Source: Nectonema munidae
Lineage: Eukaryota; Nematomorpha; Nectonematoida; Nectonematidae
NCBI GenBank assembly: GCA_030549495.1
Contig: JAUIRK010000896.1
Location: 851,501 to 915,500, forward strand
Length of the DNA stretch: 64,000 nt
Direction of reading: 5' to 3'
Shown: piece by piece, positions 1 through 12,224 of the stretch
Layout: the number at the start of each line of letters is the position of its first letter
Position numbering within the stretch: position 1 is the first letter of the stretch
Made by a program: the position numbers and the translations under genes
Notes under the pieces: model-generated
Database searches by the model: none
Told to the model about the DNA's origin: nothing
Seen by the model: only the letters and a program-made list of their open reading frames with translations

Positions 1-875
1 ATGGGAAAAACTAAAAATAATTACTTTGTAATTTTAACTTTAATAAAATTTTGTATAATACGAAAAGCACAAAATAAATTTTTTTTAAACAATATCTTCT
101 ATTTAAAAATAAATTATAAATCAATGGAAAACTGATTAAAAATATATGAAATATTCAAATTCATATTATTTTTGCTTTATTTTATTTGAAAGAAAATTAA
201 AAAAACTAAATGCAACTAAAACTGAAAAAACATCGCATTTATACTTAGTTCTATTATTAAATAAACATTTGTTGAGTATAGATAAAAATGATATTTTGAA
301 AATATTTTTTATGATTTCAAAATTTTGAGAATACTTGGGCAAGATTTTTTCCCACAACGGTTATGGATTGTAGAAATAAAAATTCTGTGCAGTTTATATA
401 GCCATGAATTATTATCATTTTGTGCTTTTTTTTAAATAATTAGCAAGATGAACGAGCACGTGCCAATATTTGCTAAATTTGATAGCGAAAAAGGTAGACC
501 AGATAAAGTTATAAAACTAAAATTTGTGTATTGTATGATTATAGTTGCAAAAGCTACTAAGATCAGACAAACTTAAAAAAATATTCTCTCACCAGGACAA
601 CAAGAACTTTTACTGCAGTAATAGCAATCTGATCACTATCTTCCCTTCTTTTGTAATACTTAAACCCTTGATGAAACATTTTCAGGTATATTTAAAAAAT
701 ATTTTACAACTAAATCTATAAATTTAATAGTATATCAATATATCTAATATTTATGAGTATATCTAAAAATAATATGATTTGCGTAGAATCAAGTTAAAAA
801 TGTGAATTATAAATGTTTATAAAAGTGAGTTTGTGCATTTGTGTTTGCTGAATGGTTTGTGATGCCGCTAGATAT
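1..875. other. AT-rich sequence, no gene seen
   Basis: I see no coding region, RNA gene or recognisable repeat here. The short open frames on both strands are of the length expected by chance in DNA this rich in A and T, and none carries a known motif. Confidence 0.6.
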
Positions 876-1010
876 AGAAGAAGTGATGAGAAAAATAATA
901 GTTGCGAGAGACACGAGAGAGAAGGGATAAGGAAAATATTAGTAGCGAAAGAAACGAGTGAAAAGTGATGAGAAAAATAATACTATCATGTGGCAAGAAA
1001 TCGAGTGGTA
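876..1010. repeat. Degenerate tandem duplication, about 80 bp unit
   Basis: The phrase GTGATGAGAAAAATAATA occurs near 882 and again near 965. Purine-rich GCGAGAGA/GCGAAAGA phrases follow the first copy. This looks like a two-copy, partly decayed tandem repeat with no coding content. Confidence 0.4.
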
Positions 1011-1236
1011 GTGTGAAAGCGGGACGATCAAAAGAAAGAAAAATGTATAATTCATCACTATATCTCATCCATCTCCTAATGTTGATGGCGAGAAATGTCT
1101 CTTGGCGAGGAATAGCCGCTTGCCATTTAAAAAGAGGAAGACAATATTAAATTTGTGCTGAAATTTTAATCAAGAGTTATTGAATTTTCAAGACGCAATA
1201 ACATTTGTGAAATACCCTCTCCTTCACTGTTGTTAT

Positions 1237-1568
1237 AACTCAAGTGTGTATGATGAATCTAAAAAGATTTGTGTTGGTAAGCCATTTAGTATAGGAGAGC
1301 GTCCCTGTCTCATACGGCTCATCATCTCTTCATCACAGCATTATGCATAGAGACACGTTACATCCCACTATGTGTGTATCATGTAGATATACTCGTATTA
1401 TGTAGGCAGGCATAGACTGTATTTGCTACAATGCACGTATAGTGCGATACTCAAACTATAATCGCATTCAAGAAAAGATTGACATATGAAAGCATTATAT
1501 CATTGGACAACTTCTTTCCAATTAAAATTGCTTTTCATCAATGCACGGATAGTGCAACATTACCAATT
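1237..1568 (+). repeat. Direct repeat copy 1 (about 320-330 bp)
   Basis: This block, from AACTCAAGTGTGTATG to GTGCAACATTACC, recurs at 1694-2011 with only scattered differences. The main ones are a short length difference after CTCATCATC and single-base changes. The two copies are separated by 125 bp that end in a hAT-type terminus. Each copy contains the phrases GCACGTATAGTGCGATAC and GCACGGATAGTGC. No convincing reading frame runs through it. Confidence 0.85.
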
Positions 1569-1693
1569 TTAGTTGTAGGGGGGGGGGCTAAAATAGCCCC
1601 CTCGTCACTGATAGGGTTAAAAATTGATTTAGATTTTTAAATATAAGCCTATTTTTTGTGCCCCCCATGTACTTCGCTCTGGCTACGCCACTG
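1569..1693 (+). mobile_element. hAT element right-end remnant
   Basis: The spacer between the two direct repeats ends in CTGGCTACGCCACTG, the reverse complement of CAGTGGCGTAGCCAG, a common hAT terminal motif. It also holds a G-run followed by CTAAAATAGCCCCC, giving a short snap-back. The next base (1694) is exactly where the second repeat copy begins. No matching left terminus is visible, so this is a fragment. Confidence 0.6.
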
Positions 1694-2011
1694 AACTCAA
1701 GTGTGTATGATGAATCTAAAAAGATTTGTGTTGGTAACCCATATAGTATAAGAGAGCGTCCCTGTCTCATACAGCTCATCATCACAGCATTATGCATAGA
1801 CACGTTACATCGCACTATATGTGTATCATGTAGATATACTCGTATTATGGAGGCTGGCATAGACTGTATTTGCTACAATGCACGTATAGTGCGATACTCA
1901 AACTATAATCGCATTCAAGAAAAGATTGACATATGAAAGCATTATATCATTGAACAACTTCCTTCCAATTAAAATTGCTTTTTATCAATGCACGGATAGT
2001 GCAACATTACC
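1694..2011 (+). repeat. Direct repeat copy 2 (about 318 bp)
   Basis: Second copy of the block at 1237-1568. It begins with AACTCAAG immediately after the hAT terminus and ends in GCAACATTACC. The open frame of about 90 residues across it is not conserved in copy 1, so I do not treat it as a gene. Confidence 0.85.
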
Positions 2012-3154
2012 GAAAAAGTGAATCATTTATCTATAAAAGCAAGTAAGACTTAACTAAGAGTTAGACCATTCTTAAGTTTCTTTCTTTGTGTAATTTTTTT
2101 TAGAGAAAATTGTCTAATTAATATAAACAAACAAATAAAACTATACTGAATATATTCTTCATTTAAACACAAATATAATATCATATGTAGCCTCCTCTAA
2201 CTAGAAAACATCTCTAATTTCGTAATGTAAGGGAACCTTCATGATTGGTTTACTCTATTTGTTATAGACAAGATTTACCCAGGTTCAATAGTTAATATTT
2301 GTGATCCTCTAGCGAATCTTGATTTTTGAAATTTTTGGGCTCTACACTAAAGCTCCACCCAAATTTGATGAGGATAAACCTTTTTAAAAGCTCCTTTTTT
2401 ATATACAGGTTCAATAAGATGTGCTTGCACTCAGAACAGTACAATAAAAACCTAATTTGTTTTTTTGAATAAACCTCATGATCAATGTCTTTTTTCATTA
2501 CTGATATATCACATTTTACTCCACCGCCAACATTTGAAGATAAGTGAACATGGAGCGAGATTTGCTACATAAATCTAAAATTAAAAAATTCAAAATTTTA
2601 TATATATTAGATTATTTTGACTTTTTGTTATAATATTGGCTCGTTTATATTGTAAGCTCTTTCAGTTTATGATAAAATTTAATATTTGTTGTCGATGTAA
2701 TCTCATTTTGTCGACCAAATCTCCTATTTATTTTGACAATTAAAAAACTTGAAATTTTTGAAGTTTATCATCTTCATCAAAATTATATTTCAATAAAATT
2801 CTATCAAATTAAAAAATTTTAAAATTGAAATTTTTTAATTATACGAATTTTACATTAAAAATTATAATTTTGCAAAACGTATAAAATCCTTTTGAGGTTC
2901 AATTTGAGAAGTCAAAACATTAAACTTTTTTATGCATAAAATTAACTTTGAAAAATTGGAATTTTGTCAACTGTTGATCGCCAATTCACTCAAATAAGGA
3001 GTCAAAAGTTCATTTGAGGTTGCACATTGACCGCGCAACTTTCTTTACAGTTTCATGCATTAATTTTCAATCTATCATTTACTATTAATGTTCCTGGAAA
3101 GACAAATTTTAAGATGTTGTCATTTAAAGTATACTTTCGTTTCTATTTGTTACT
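2012..3154. other. AT-rich sequence, no gene seen
   Basis: Long A/T runs and short chance frames. I see no repeat family match, tRNA-like box or splice-bounded exon. Confidence 0.5.
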
Positions 3155-3307
3155 TCAACCAAAAAACTTTTTAAGGAACTCTTTCGATACCTGCAAACAC
3201 CCTGTGACCTTTTTAATACCCTCCTCTATGAAATTTCCTGTGGAAAACTTCGACTCATATATTTCTACTATAGTAGTAAGCATATATGCTTTGTATGCCA
3301 TCTTCAT
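3155..3307 (-). CDS. Small open frame, 50 aa, unidentified
   Basis: An ATG-started frame on the minus strand reads MKMAYKAYMLTTIVEIYESK and continues to a TGA at 3157-3155. Its residue composition is more protein-like than the plus-strand frame covering the same bases, but length alone is not evidence in this AT-rich DNA. There is no recognised domain, no clear promoter and no poly(A) signal. It could be an exon fragment, a decayed transposon piece or a chance frame. Confidence 0.2.
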   Translation of the reverse strand: MKMAYKAYMLTTIVEIYESKFSTGNFIEEGIKKVTGCLQVSKEFLKKFFG

Positions 3308-3937
3308 TTAAACCGCCGATGCTTTGAGGATAGAGCGCAATCCATATTTTGAAAACATTTCTGCACAAATTAGCCAAATCTACTCATGTATGCGAACTTA
3401 AGAGTGGAATGTTTGATTCAAATCAAATTGCTTCCTACGAATAATTTCTTGTCATATTATAGATATAAAAGAAAAGAGTTGTTAAATTCATTTTTCTATT
3501 TAAAAAAAAAGGAATTGAATCTAACTCTTTTTCTCTTTTTTTTGCAGATTTTACACTACCAATGATAACCATCTTGCGAGTCTTTTCTTAGGATTAATGA
3601 AGAATAAATTTTTCAATATTGGAAAAATGAAAACTAGAAATCAATTTTACATTTCAAATTTTTTTATATATTATATTTATATTTAAGTTAAAAATAATAA
3701 TTATATTCAGCATAATTAAAGCTATTAACCAAACGCAATTTTTACGTTAAAAATTTTAATAAAGTTTAAGTTAGGAATAGTATAAAAATATGTGATTAAT
3801 TTGACGTTACAAGTTGAAAATATTTAAAATAATACGATGAGATAAAATTAATTAATTTTTTCATCGACGTAAACCGATGAGACAACAGGTTTTTCTCATA
3901 AAACTCAGCTTTCAGTTAGCGTGAGATATGTGAGAGA
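3308..3937. other. AT-rich sequence, no gene seen
   Basis: No supported feature. This stretch lies just upstream of the hAT transposase relic and may include its decayed 5' part, but no terminal repeat could be found. Confidence 0.45.
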
Positions 3938-5044
3938 TCATTGAACCTTACTTTAGTTAAAGCTAGTGAAGTTCCAGAGATTCGAAACACCTTTAGTATT
4001 GTTGGCAGTTTAGCAAAATTTTTCAATTCAAGTGCTGTTAGAAGTAGAAAATTAGAAGAAGCTGTAAATGCATCAACAGATAAGACATCTAAATACATGC
4101 TCAAAGTTCCATGTCAAACTCATTGGGTGGAGAAACACAAGGCTATTCACAGCATACTTTTTGTATTCTGTAGTGATTGATGTCCTTCTTGACATAAGCA
4201 GGGATAAATCTTCTTCCTCTTCAGAGGCTAATTGCTTAGTCAACTCTCTAACTAAAGCCGAGTTTGTTGTTGGCTCGGTTTCGATGAATGATGTAATGAC
4301 TCTAACCAAAAAGTTAGCTCTTTTTTTACAATCTAGTTCGAATGATATTTTCTCTGGTATGAAACAAGTCTCAATCATAAAACAGCAGCTCGAGGAATGG
4401 ATAAACAACGAAACTCCATTTGAGAAAAATTTTGAAAAAGTTCAAAAATTGTAGTATTCCAAGGATAGTTAAGAGAATAACAAAAAGGACTAATATTCCA
4501 GCTGCATCTCCAATGGAGTTTTACCGCCGTTCCATTTTTCTGCCTTTTTTGGATGGTATTATTTCGCAAATTATTAATCGATTTGAAAAACACAATACAA
4601 CTGTTAGTCTTCTTTGTGGTCTATTAGTTTGCTAAAAAAATTAACTTTATTGATGTTAGAAAGGGATTTGATATTTTCTGTGGAATAGTGAATTGCAGCT
4701 CGGAAGAACTAGAATTGAAGTTCCAAACTTGGCAACTTTTTTGCAAGTTAACTCCTGATATTTCACACGATTCAATTACAGCTTTGAAAATATATGAAGA
4801 AGCATTTTATCCAAACATCTACAAACTTTTAACCATTTACGCCATCTTACCAGTTTCTTCATCAACCGCTCAGGCCACTTTCTCAGTACTTAAAAATTTG
4901 GAAACTTATCTTAGCTCTAATACAGGAGAAGATCGGTTGAATGGCCTAACATTAGCTTATATTCATCGAGACATAAGTTGTGCTGATATCGTGAGGGATA
5001 CCCTTGAGCTTTTTTCACTCCAACAAAGAAAAATTCAAATGTAA
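3938..5044 (+). pseudogene. hAT transposase relic (DUF4371 / ZMYM1-like)
   Basis: Remains of a hAT transposase of the DUF4371 type, the family behind ZMYM1-like and P52rIPK-like proteins; the enzyme would cut and rejoin transposon ends in the nucleus. What shows it: around 3958-4130 a block with PEIRNTF, FFNSSAVRSRKLEEAV and CQTHWVEKHKA, matching the family's CxTRWVERHdA region. At 4690-5030 the C-terminal dimerisation region has LPVSSSTAQATFSVLKNLET, GEDRLNGLTL and HRDI. The N-terminal zinc finger and the first catalytic region are missing. The pieces lie in three frames (changes near 4170, 4430-4460 and 4630-4690), so it is 5'-truncated and dead. Neighbour: a hAT-type right terminus at 5502-5516. 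Confidence 0.8.
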
Positions 5045-5501
5045 ATCCTTCTAATTCACTTCAATCAAATTTTTTGAAAGATTTAAATTTCCCTTTTTTA
5101 CTACCTTTTGCACATTCTTTTTCCGTTTTTTGTTATTTTTTTATTCATTATTAAATTTTATTCTTCATTATTTTTTGAAAAGAAAAAGAAGATTCATTTT
5201 ATGAAGGAGAGAAAGCACGCTTAAATGACAAATGCAATTTCATATATATAATTCCATTAATAAACAAGTACACATATATATCTTCATAAATTCAAAATCA
5301 GGGTATATTATAAAGTAGGAATCCACATGTATAAAAAATAAATTTTAGCAATTTATTCATGGCAAAATGATAATAAAAATATGAAAATATAGTTAATTAG
5401 TGATTCTAACAGACATAATACAGCTGTCGTATTCTCTGAAAGACTTTTAGCAAAATTGCAAAAAATTTAAATAGATTTCGGCACCGCCTATAAGAAATTT
5501 C

Positions 5502-5516
5502 TGGATCCGCCACTGG
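5502..5516 (+). repeat. hAT right terminal inverted repeat
   Basis: CTGGATCCGCCACTG is the complement of CAGTGGCGGATCCAG, a frequent hAT terminus. It lies about 460 bp downstream of the transposase relic in the correct orientation to be its right end. No left partner or matching 8-bp target duplication is visible upstream. Confidence 0.6.
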
Positions 5517-6095
5517 TCAGCACAGAAGAGGCTCTTTATTAAAACATCATTAATTCATTGAAATGAATTCTTTGAAAATTCAAAATAACTGATTTTTAAT
5601 TAAAACAAAATTTAAAACATAAAAAGTTATATTTAATATGTTACGTTAAGTAAAATTAAGAGTAAAAGTGAAAGGCTTTTGATTCAAAATGCCCATCAAT
5701 TATATTTATTCAATCTTTAAAATCTTTTACTTATTTTGAGATATCAGAATTTTCCGCTATGAATATTCCTAAAAAATACACTTCTTACGAGGAATCGTCT
5801 CATCCTTTTAAACCAACATATTGAACTTATTTTTTAACATCACACCCACCCAAAATTTAATTTTAGACACTATACACATTTACATTTTGCAATATTTTGT
5901 AATAATCACTCCCCTTAGATTCGAATGTACAGCATTCCCTAAAATTGAAGACTTTTTCTCATTAATTAAAAACTTTTTCTAATTAATTAATGATAAATAT
6001 TATTGGCGATTTTAAATGAATCACATATAACTCATATTGATCACATCCCATGCTTACTATAGATTTGTAAAGATTTTTTTTCATTATATTGCATT
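5517..6095. other. AT-rich spacer, no gene seen
   Basis: Nothing recognisable between the hAT terminus and the LINE. Confidence 0.5.
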
Positions 6096-6099
6096 TTAA

Positions 6100-6540
6100 T
6101 GAAAATGTTTCTAAAGATGACATCGTTAATGACATTTTAACCAGAAACGCTTACATAAAAAAGTTAGTGGATAATGGCAAAGTTTTTAATATTTGTTTAT
6201 TAAAAATTTGAAATTTGATGGAAAAAAGTTTTTAACCTTCAAGTTATCACCAGAAATTTACAATTACATCAAGAGTAATGATTTTTATATTTTTTTCGAG
6301 TATAGTAGAGTCAAATGTTACACGTATTTTTCTGTCAAGTTTTGTACTAAATGCTGTATGTACGGACACACTAAAAAGTTATGTAAAAATAGGGAAATAT
6401 GTAAGTTTTGTGCTGAAAAACATGATTTAAATGAGTGTGCTTTTATGAACCTCCCCAACGTACATATTTGTTACAGTTGTAAAATGAAAAAACTTAGCAA
6501 TCAGAACCACATAGCTGACTCCTATGCTCCTGTTACATAA
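6100..6540 (+). pseudogene. LINE ORF1 remnant with CCHC zinc knuckles
   Basis: ORF1 of the LINE, an RNA-binding protein that would coat the element's RNA. The first part (6100-6210) reads KDDIVNDILTRNAYIKKLV, and the next frame continues FKLSPEIYNYIKSN, both typical of the region before ORF1 knuckles. Three Cys/His knuckles follow: CTKCCMYGHTKKLC (C-x2-C-x4-H-x4-C), CKFCAEKHDLNEC and CYSC. A frame change near 6200 separates the two parts. The ORF ends at the TAA at 6538-6540. Confidence 0.75.
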
Positions 6541-6587
6541 AACAACTAGAATTTGTTTAAAATTTAACAGTCTATTCATGTCTTTTT

Positions 6588-7350
6588 TTGACAGTGATTC
6601 AAATCAGTATGTTAAACACTCATAAATATACTCATCAATCATATACTGATTTTTTTTCGAAAGATATTTTCAGCTCCATTTTTTTCCACGAAAACTTTCA
6701 TAATCCATCTTCCTCTTCAACATGTGATCTTTCTCGATCTTTGAGCCTTTACAATTTAAATATTGTTAGTCTTAACATTCAATCCCTCAGAGCTAAGTTT
6801 GAAATTTTAGAGGCATTCTTTTTTCAATTCAACTCTCTTAATCATTCCCCTCTACATGTAGTTAGTCTCCAAGAAACTTGGCTAAATGATGCACGTTCAA
6901 GTTCCCAGGTTATGATTTCATTTTTGTGCCTCCTAGGATTAGCTCACATGCTGGCCTTTCTTTTTATGTTCACAAGTCAATAACTTATAAAGTTTGTACT
7001 TTGAACAATCCGAGTAACTGTTTTGAGATATTTACAATTTCTCTTACTTTATCTAATTCTAAACTACTGTCTCTTAATAATATTTATAGGAAACTATCTT
7101 CATCTAAACAAGATATTGAGTCATTTTTTTCTGAGATTGAAAAACTTTTATCTGATTATAAACTTTGTATAGCAAAACTTCAATTTTTTTACGAGATTTT
7201 AATTTTGATCTTTTCAAACATGATAAATGCAAAAATTCAAAACCGTTCTAAATATTTTTTCTTTAAATGCCCTATCACCTTTAATTTCGAAATTAACTCG
7301 ACCTATACTAGTAGTTCGCTTATAGATAATAGCTTTTTTCTGATTGCTTA
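6588..7350 (+). pseudogene. LINE endonuclease domain remnant
   Basis: Apurinic-type endonuclease domain that would nick target DNA for target-primed reverse transcription. The first block (6588-6930) contains LNIVSLNIQSLRAKFEILEA and HVVSLQETWLND, matching the family's N-terminal N..SLR.K and LQETWL motifs. The second frame (6926-7350) holds SHAGLSFYVHKSI and later LLSLNNIYRKLSSSK. The C-terminal catalytic SDH-type motif may correspond to ISDH at about 7385. At least two frame changes are present, so it is inactive. Confidence 0.75.
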
Positions 7351-7359
7351 ATAAGGGAA

Positions 7360-8668
7360 AAAGCTTTTAACTTGTTATATGATATTTCAGATCATATCCG
7401 AATAAGAAATTCTAACTTTTATTATAATAACCCAATTAAATCATGGTTGAACAAGGAAATTTTGGATTTAATTAAAGAAAGAAATAATGTGTATAGGAGG
7501 TTAAAGAACTCATATTTTGATTCATATTCTGAGCTAAAATTGAAATATAATTTGCTTAGGAATAGTATAAAGTATAAATGTAGAACACAAAAAATAAATT
7601 TGTACATAATTTATTAATGAATCAAACGAACACAAAAATTATTTGGCGAGAAGTAAAAAATAGATTAAATATTAATAAATCAACAAACATAAATTTGAAT
7701 TTTGGTGGGGAGTTAATTGAAGATGAACAAACTGTTTGTTCAATTTTCAATGATAAGTTTAGTATGAAGTTACCCTCCTCTCAACCGGAAAAAAACTCTA
7801 CCAAATACATAGCACAAGTTCACACTAAATTTGAATTTAAAAAATTTTCTTATAGTGATGTTATTCTAGCTGTCAAGGAATGTGATACAAGTAATTGTAA
7901 TGATGCTTATGGGCTTTCTATTTCCCACACGAAGCCTATACTTAATGTTATTTATCCATTTTTAAGATTGGGATATAATATTTGCTTAAAGTATTGTGTT
8001 TTGCCGGACGATTTTAAACTCCGTGCAGTAAATCCTGTTTTTAAAAAAGGCGCCAGAGAATACATTAATAACTATCGCCCGATATCAATTATTCCGGTTC
8101 TGTCTAAAATTGTTGAAAAGCTACTTAATATTCAATTGCAATCATACTTCAATTCTAATAATCTATGTTATCCTCTTCAGTTCGGTTTTAGTAAGAATTA
8201 CAACACCCAGACACTACTTACACATTATATAGATAACATTTTGAATACTCTTGAGTCCAATGAAGGAATGCTTTCACTGTTCTTAGATTTTAGTAAAGTT
8301 TTGATAATAATCTTTCACACCAAATTTTATTTGATAAACTGTCTCTCTATGGAGTGCAAAGAAATTCATTGCTTCTAATCAAATCTTATTGGCTTAATCG
8401 TCAGCAGTATGTAACTTTAAATAAATTAAAGTCTAACGTTTCTACCATTAATATGGGGGTTTCTCAGGGTTCTATCTTGGGCCCTCTATTATTCCTGATT
8501 TTTATAAATGATATACATGTATCTAATTGCTCGCAGTTTTATTGTTTTGCTGATGATGTGACAATAAACATCCCGTTTTCTATGGCAAACCCACCCAAAA
8601 TTATGGAATTTTTCAACGATTATCTTGAGCCATTCTTTGAAAGATGTACTCAAAATTGCATCCATTAA
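7360..8668 (+). pseudogene. LINE reverse transcriptase remnant
   Basis: Reverse transcriptase core. Visible motifs in order: LRAVNPVFKKGAREYINNYR with PISIIPVLSKIVEKL (RT motifs 1-2), PLQFGFSKNY(N)TQTLL, LFLDFSK (first catalytic Asp, around 8283), then in another frame GVSQGSILGPLLFLIFINDI (around 8455-8512) and CFADDVT, the FADD catalytic box near 8540-8560. The frame changes between 8300 and 8360, and the thumb continues in further frames to 9300. Hallmark residues survive although the reading frame does not. Confidence 0.85.
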
Positions 8669-8689
8669 ATGTATCTAAGTCTAAAGCCA

Positions 8690-9300
8690 TGCTCTTTGGA
8701 AGTATGAATAGAAAAATTCCAACTGAGAATTTCAAGTTCGAAGTTGGTGAATATTATAAATTACTTGGTGTCTCATCATCGACTGCAAATTGAAGTGGAA
8801 ACAACATATCTCTTATGTCAATTCTATTCTGTGTAATAATTTAGGCATTCTAAAACACAATAAGATTTTGTTCCCGACCAAAATCAAATTATTATTGTAC
8901 AACTCCTTTTTTCTCCCTTATCTTAATTACTGCATAGTTCTATGGGGTCATCAAAACCTTGAGCTATTGATAAAAACACAAAAACGAATTATACGCTGTA
9001 TAACTAGAAGGCATTACTTATCTCATACTACCCCCTTATTTTTTAGAGAGAACTTACTAAAGGTTAATTAATGCCTTGTATGTGTATAATCTATCGATGG
9101 TTACCTATAAACTTTTAAATGGATTTCTACCTAACATATTTAATGAGTTTATTGTATTTAACTGCATGAACCATGAATATAATCTACGAAATAAATCCAA
9201 TTTATCACTTCCATCTTATTGTAAAAAATTATCTAAACAATCTATAAAATATAAAATTTCTCATAACTTTAACTTTTTTATGTTTTTGTATTCTTTCTAA
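8690..9300 (+). pseudogene. LINE RT thumb and C-terminal region remnant
   Basis: Downstream of the polymerase core, frames at 8790-9071 and 9076-9300 carry WKQHISYV, LLLYNSFFLPYLNYCIVLWG, KTQKRIIRCI and VTYKLLNGFLPNIF, all standard for the C-terminal part of CR1/Jockey-type RTs. The last block is homologous to the minus-strand copy at 38722-38997 (FKLFNGKLPKIF). It is broken between blocks. Confidence 0.75.
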
Positions 9301-9710
9301 AATATACACTTGTAAAAATATAATAAAAAAACTTCTTTTAGATAAATATAGTTCAACTTGTCATTCTATTTTGTGTGTAACAACCACCAATAGTTATTTA
9401 GCAATATATTAACAGCCACTCATTCTAATCATGCGCACTGCATACTATCTCTATTTTATTCCAGCTAATGTGATTATTTTTACTTCATATTTATTTTATG
9501 AATATTCTATATGATGTATTTCTATTTCATTGATGTAATATGGGTTTTATTCATATCAGCGGCTTGTAGGCCTTTTGAATTTTTCCAAACTATAAATATG
9601 CAATGTCTTTCTTTTTAAATTCTTTATTTAATTCATTTTTTATATGTTTAGTGGTGTATTCCAATTTTATTTTATCAATTAATAAATCTTCTTCTTCTTC
9701 TTCTTCTTAC

Positions 9711-9901
9711 TATAGTTGATACAAATAAGACAATATATAAAAATATTTATTTGATTACTGAGGTTTGAATTTTTAAGAAAATATTCAGAAATTTTTTTCC
9801 TTTTTGATAAATTTTCCAATTAAATCTTTGATGTTAATAAAATATTTTGATTAATTAGCAAAAATTTTAGATATTTAGAAAAATATTTTTCAAAGTCTGG
9901 G
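9711..9901. other. AT-rich spacer between two LINE tails
   Basis: No gene. This is the interval between the (CTT)n tail of the plus-strand LINE and the inverted (GAA)n tail of the next fragment. Confidence 0.5.
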
Positions 9902-10076
9902 GAAGAAGAAGAAGAAGAAAGTTTATTTAGAAATTTGGACACACATAAAAAATAGAAAATAAAAAATTTTAAACAAAACAGCACAATCACAATATAGAAA
10001 CAAAGTGCAATAAAAGAAGAAAACAATACGATGTGTAGGATGTATACCAGGCCCCGTTCAGCTTCTTCTTCTTCTG
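9902..10076 (-). mobile_element. LINE 3'-end fragment with (CTT)n tail, inverted
   Basis: Reading the minus strand, the 3' UTR-like sequence ends with AAATAAACTTTCTTCTTC and a CTT repeat, the same tail style as the LINE ending at 9709. A further (CTT)4-5 run on the plus strand at 10061-10075 may be another tail or a target-site microsatellite. Two or three tails within 400 bp suggest repeated insertion next to existing tails. Confidence 0.55.
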
Positions 10077-12224
10077 GGAAATGCTATATATGTTTAAAAA
10101 TTGATAAATATTCTCTGAATTTTTTCATATTTTTGTAACCAAGTAAAATTGCTGTATACAAAAGTCCATCTTTTCCAAGGCATATCGACTGATTTATACT
10201 TATTATAACTTATATTTTATCAAATTATTCGTGAAAAATTTAGTGAACATATATAATATATATAAATAACAATCATTATCAAATAAAAGAAATTCTTCCA
10301 TTTGGAATTCTTGAACTTAATTTATTTCAAAAATGGTTGGTTCTAATGGAAGTTTAGTTTTCCGAATCGTCATCATTTCCACGAAATTACTTATCGCTAA
10401 TCCTCATTATCATAAATTTCCCTTTTCCCTTTTCAAGAGATAAGTTTCTCAAAAGAGATTTGCTTTAGGCCAAATAAGCGATTCAAATCTTGTGATAACG
10501 AAGGTATAATTTATACGAATATTTATATACCAAATATTCAGATAGAAAGAATCATTCTTCTCGCTTTAGTCAATTTTTTTTCCTCGACTACTTGTAGCTC
10601 TGCTTCGTAAGAAAATGTAATATTTTTGATACTTGCATAATTGGTGCGCACATATATGTATTTTTTATTATTAGTAAATTTTAACACAGCAATTATAAAA
10701 TTCTCATTTGAAGCGTGTTTAATAATCAATGTTATTTTGTCGATTAGAAAAGGTTTGCATTATCGAAAAACTGTTTGAAAATAATGAAACTCAGAATTTT
10801 CTTACAGCAACAATAATAACGATGTGAGGTTCACAATGTTAGAATCAATAGAAATGCCATCATTTATATTTTTTTATAATAAATAGAAATAATTCAAATG
10901 GTATTAAAATAGTTGCATTAGTCAAATTTCAAAGTGTTGACAATAATATAGCAAAGGCCAATCATACTTGTCAAACGTAGATTCGCATTTGTAACTGTAC
11001 ACTTGCAAAGCATAGCAAAGAATATCTTCATTCAATAAAAGAAGTTGTGTGTGATTCATTATAAAATGTTTAATTCATTTCTCTGTAATAATGAAAGGAA
11101 TCTGAAATTTTCCTTTTAAAAACATCAATATACATATGCTATTTTGTCATCATTGAAGAATTTGATTGGCAATTGTACCGATACAAATGCTACTCATTAT
11201 TTGTATATCACTATATCAGTAAGTTTGACAATTTTCAATGTTCAGATTCGATTTGTTTTGTTATTTTTTTAAATAACTGTCATAAAATATATAAAAGTAA
11301 CTTGATTTCTTTTAAATTTAAGTGTATTAATATTAGTCCCAATGAGAAGATAGGAAAATGGATACTGGAGAAAGAAACTTTAAAATTTGGGTGGTTTTGT
11401 AGATTATTATATTTAGTACTTTGATAACAAAGTTTAAATCATTTAAAAATTATCACGCATATCCCAAAATCACATAATCGATTAGTTATGTTTATTAATG
11501 TAATTTCTGTGAGAAAAGTATTTTCAGAAATAAGATCAATAACTCCATGAAATACAATTAAACACCAAAAACCCATTTTTTCTTCAATCATTTTTTCTAA
11601 AAAATTAGGAACTTTGTTTGCAAAATATATTTTTACAAAGGCCACATGAATGTTAGTATATATTTAAGCAAAATGTGTCATAATTATCAAGGACAGTGAC
11701 GTAGAAATCAGTTTTTATATGATATATAACTTGATTTGAAGAGTGTTGCGAAAATTACGCAAAAATATTAATTTTTTGTTTAGTGAATTTACGAAAATAA
11801 TGAAAAACGTTTAGCAGATATAGAATTCACATTTAACTGAAATCATAACAAAAAGTGTAAGCAAGAATATTAAAAAAATTTATGCCCATCTAAAAAATAT
11901 TTCTTTTCAAAAACTCCCCCCCCCCATTCCTGTACAACCTACAACCAGCTTAAAAAGACTAAATAATTTTTTGTTAATATAGCCCATCTAGGAGATTTTC
12001 AAGATTAAAAACAAGTAAATAACTAATACAAGATGAATGTGCAGATGCATTTAAGCTTTAAAGCACAGATATTGATGTTGAGATGAAGTTTTATATTTAC
12101 ATTTTTATTTTTCTATTTAGAAGATGATTAAGGTAAAAATTAAAATCTTCTTTTTGAGAATTATTTACTATTATGAATCTACATTACATAATTTAATCGT
12201 TTTGAGTAATTTATTTTAGAAGTT
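10077..12224. other. AT-rich sequence, no gene seen
   Basis: I see no coding homology in these 2.1 kb. Open frames at 10538-10729 (minus), 11173-11424 (plus) and 11439-11645 (minus) have no recognisable motif and chance-like composition. Confidence 0.5.

Larger units (their letters stand above)
6096..9710 (+). mobile_element. Non-LTR retrotransposon (LINE), CR1/Jockey-like, decayed
   Basis: A LINE running 5' to 3' on the plus strand, with the usual order ORF1 (zinc knuckles), endonuclease, reverse transcriptase. The 3' end reads AATAAATCTT followed by a (CTT)n tail to about 9709, the simple-repeat tail typical of these elements. Frame changes and stops separate the blocks, so it is inactive. 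A conserved 3' UTR phrase, AGCGGCT then GGCCTTTT (around 9561-9580), recurs at two other LINE 3' ends in the window (38.28 kb minus strand, 45.25 kb plus strand), so this is a family with several copies. The 5' limit is uncertain. The clade is inferred from domain order and motifs only. Confidence 0.85.

Noticed and set aside
1588-1936. Frames of 90 and 92 residues over the direct repeat
   Set aside because: They cross the repeat/hAT junction and are not open in the other repeat copy.
1237-2011. Miniature LTR-type element (two terminal repeats around a short interior)
   Set aside because: Repeat ends do not have the expected TG/CA borders, the shared block extends past any such border, and the interior is a hAT terminus without a primer-binding site.
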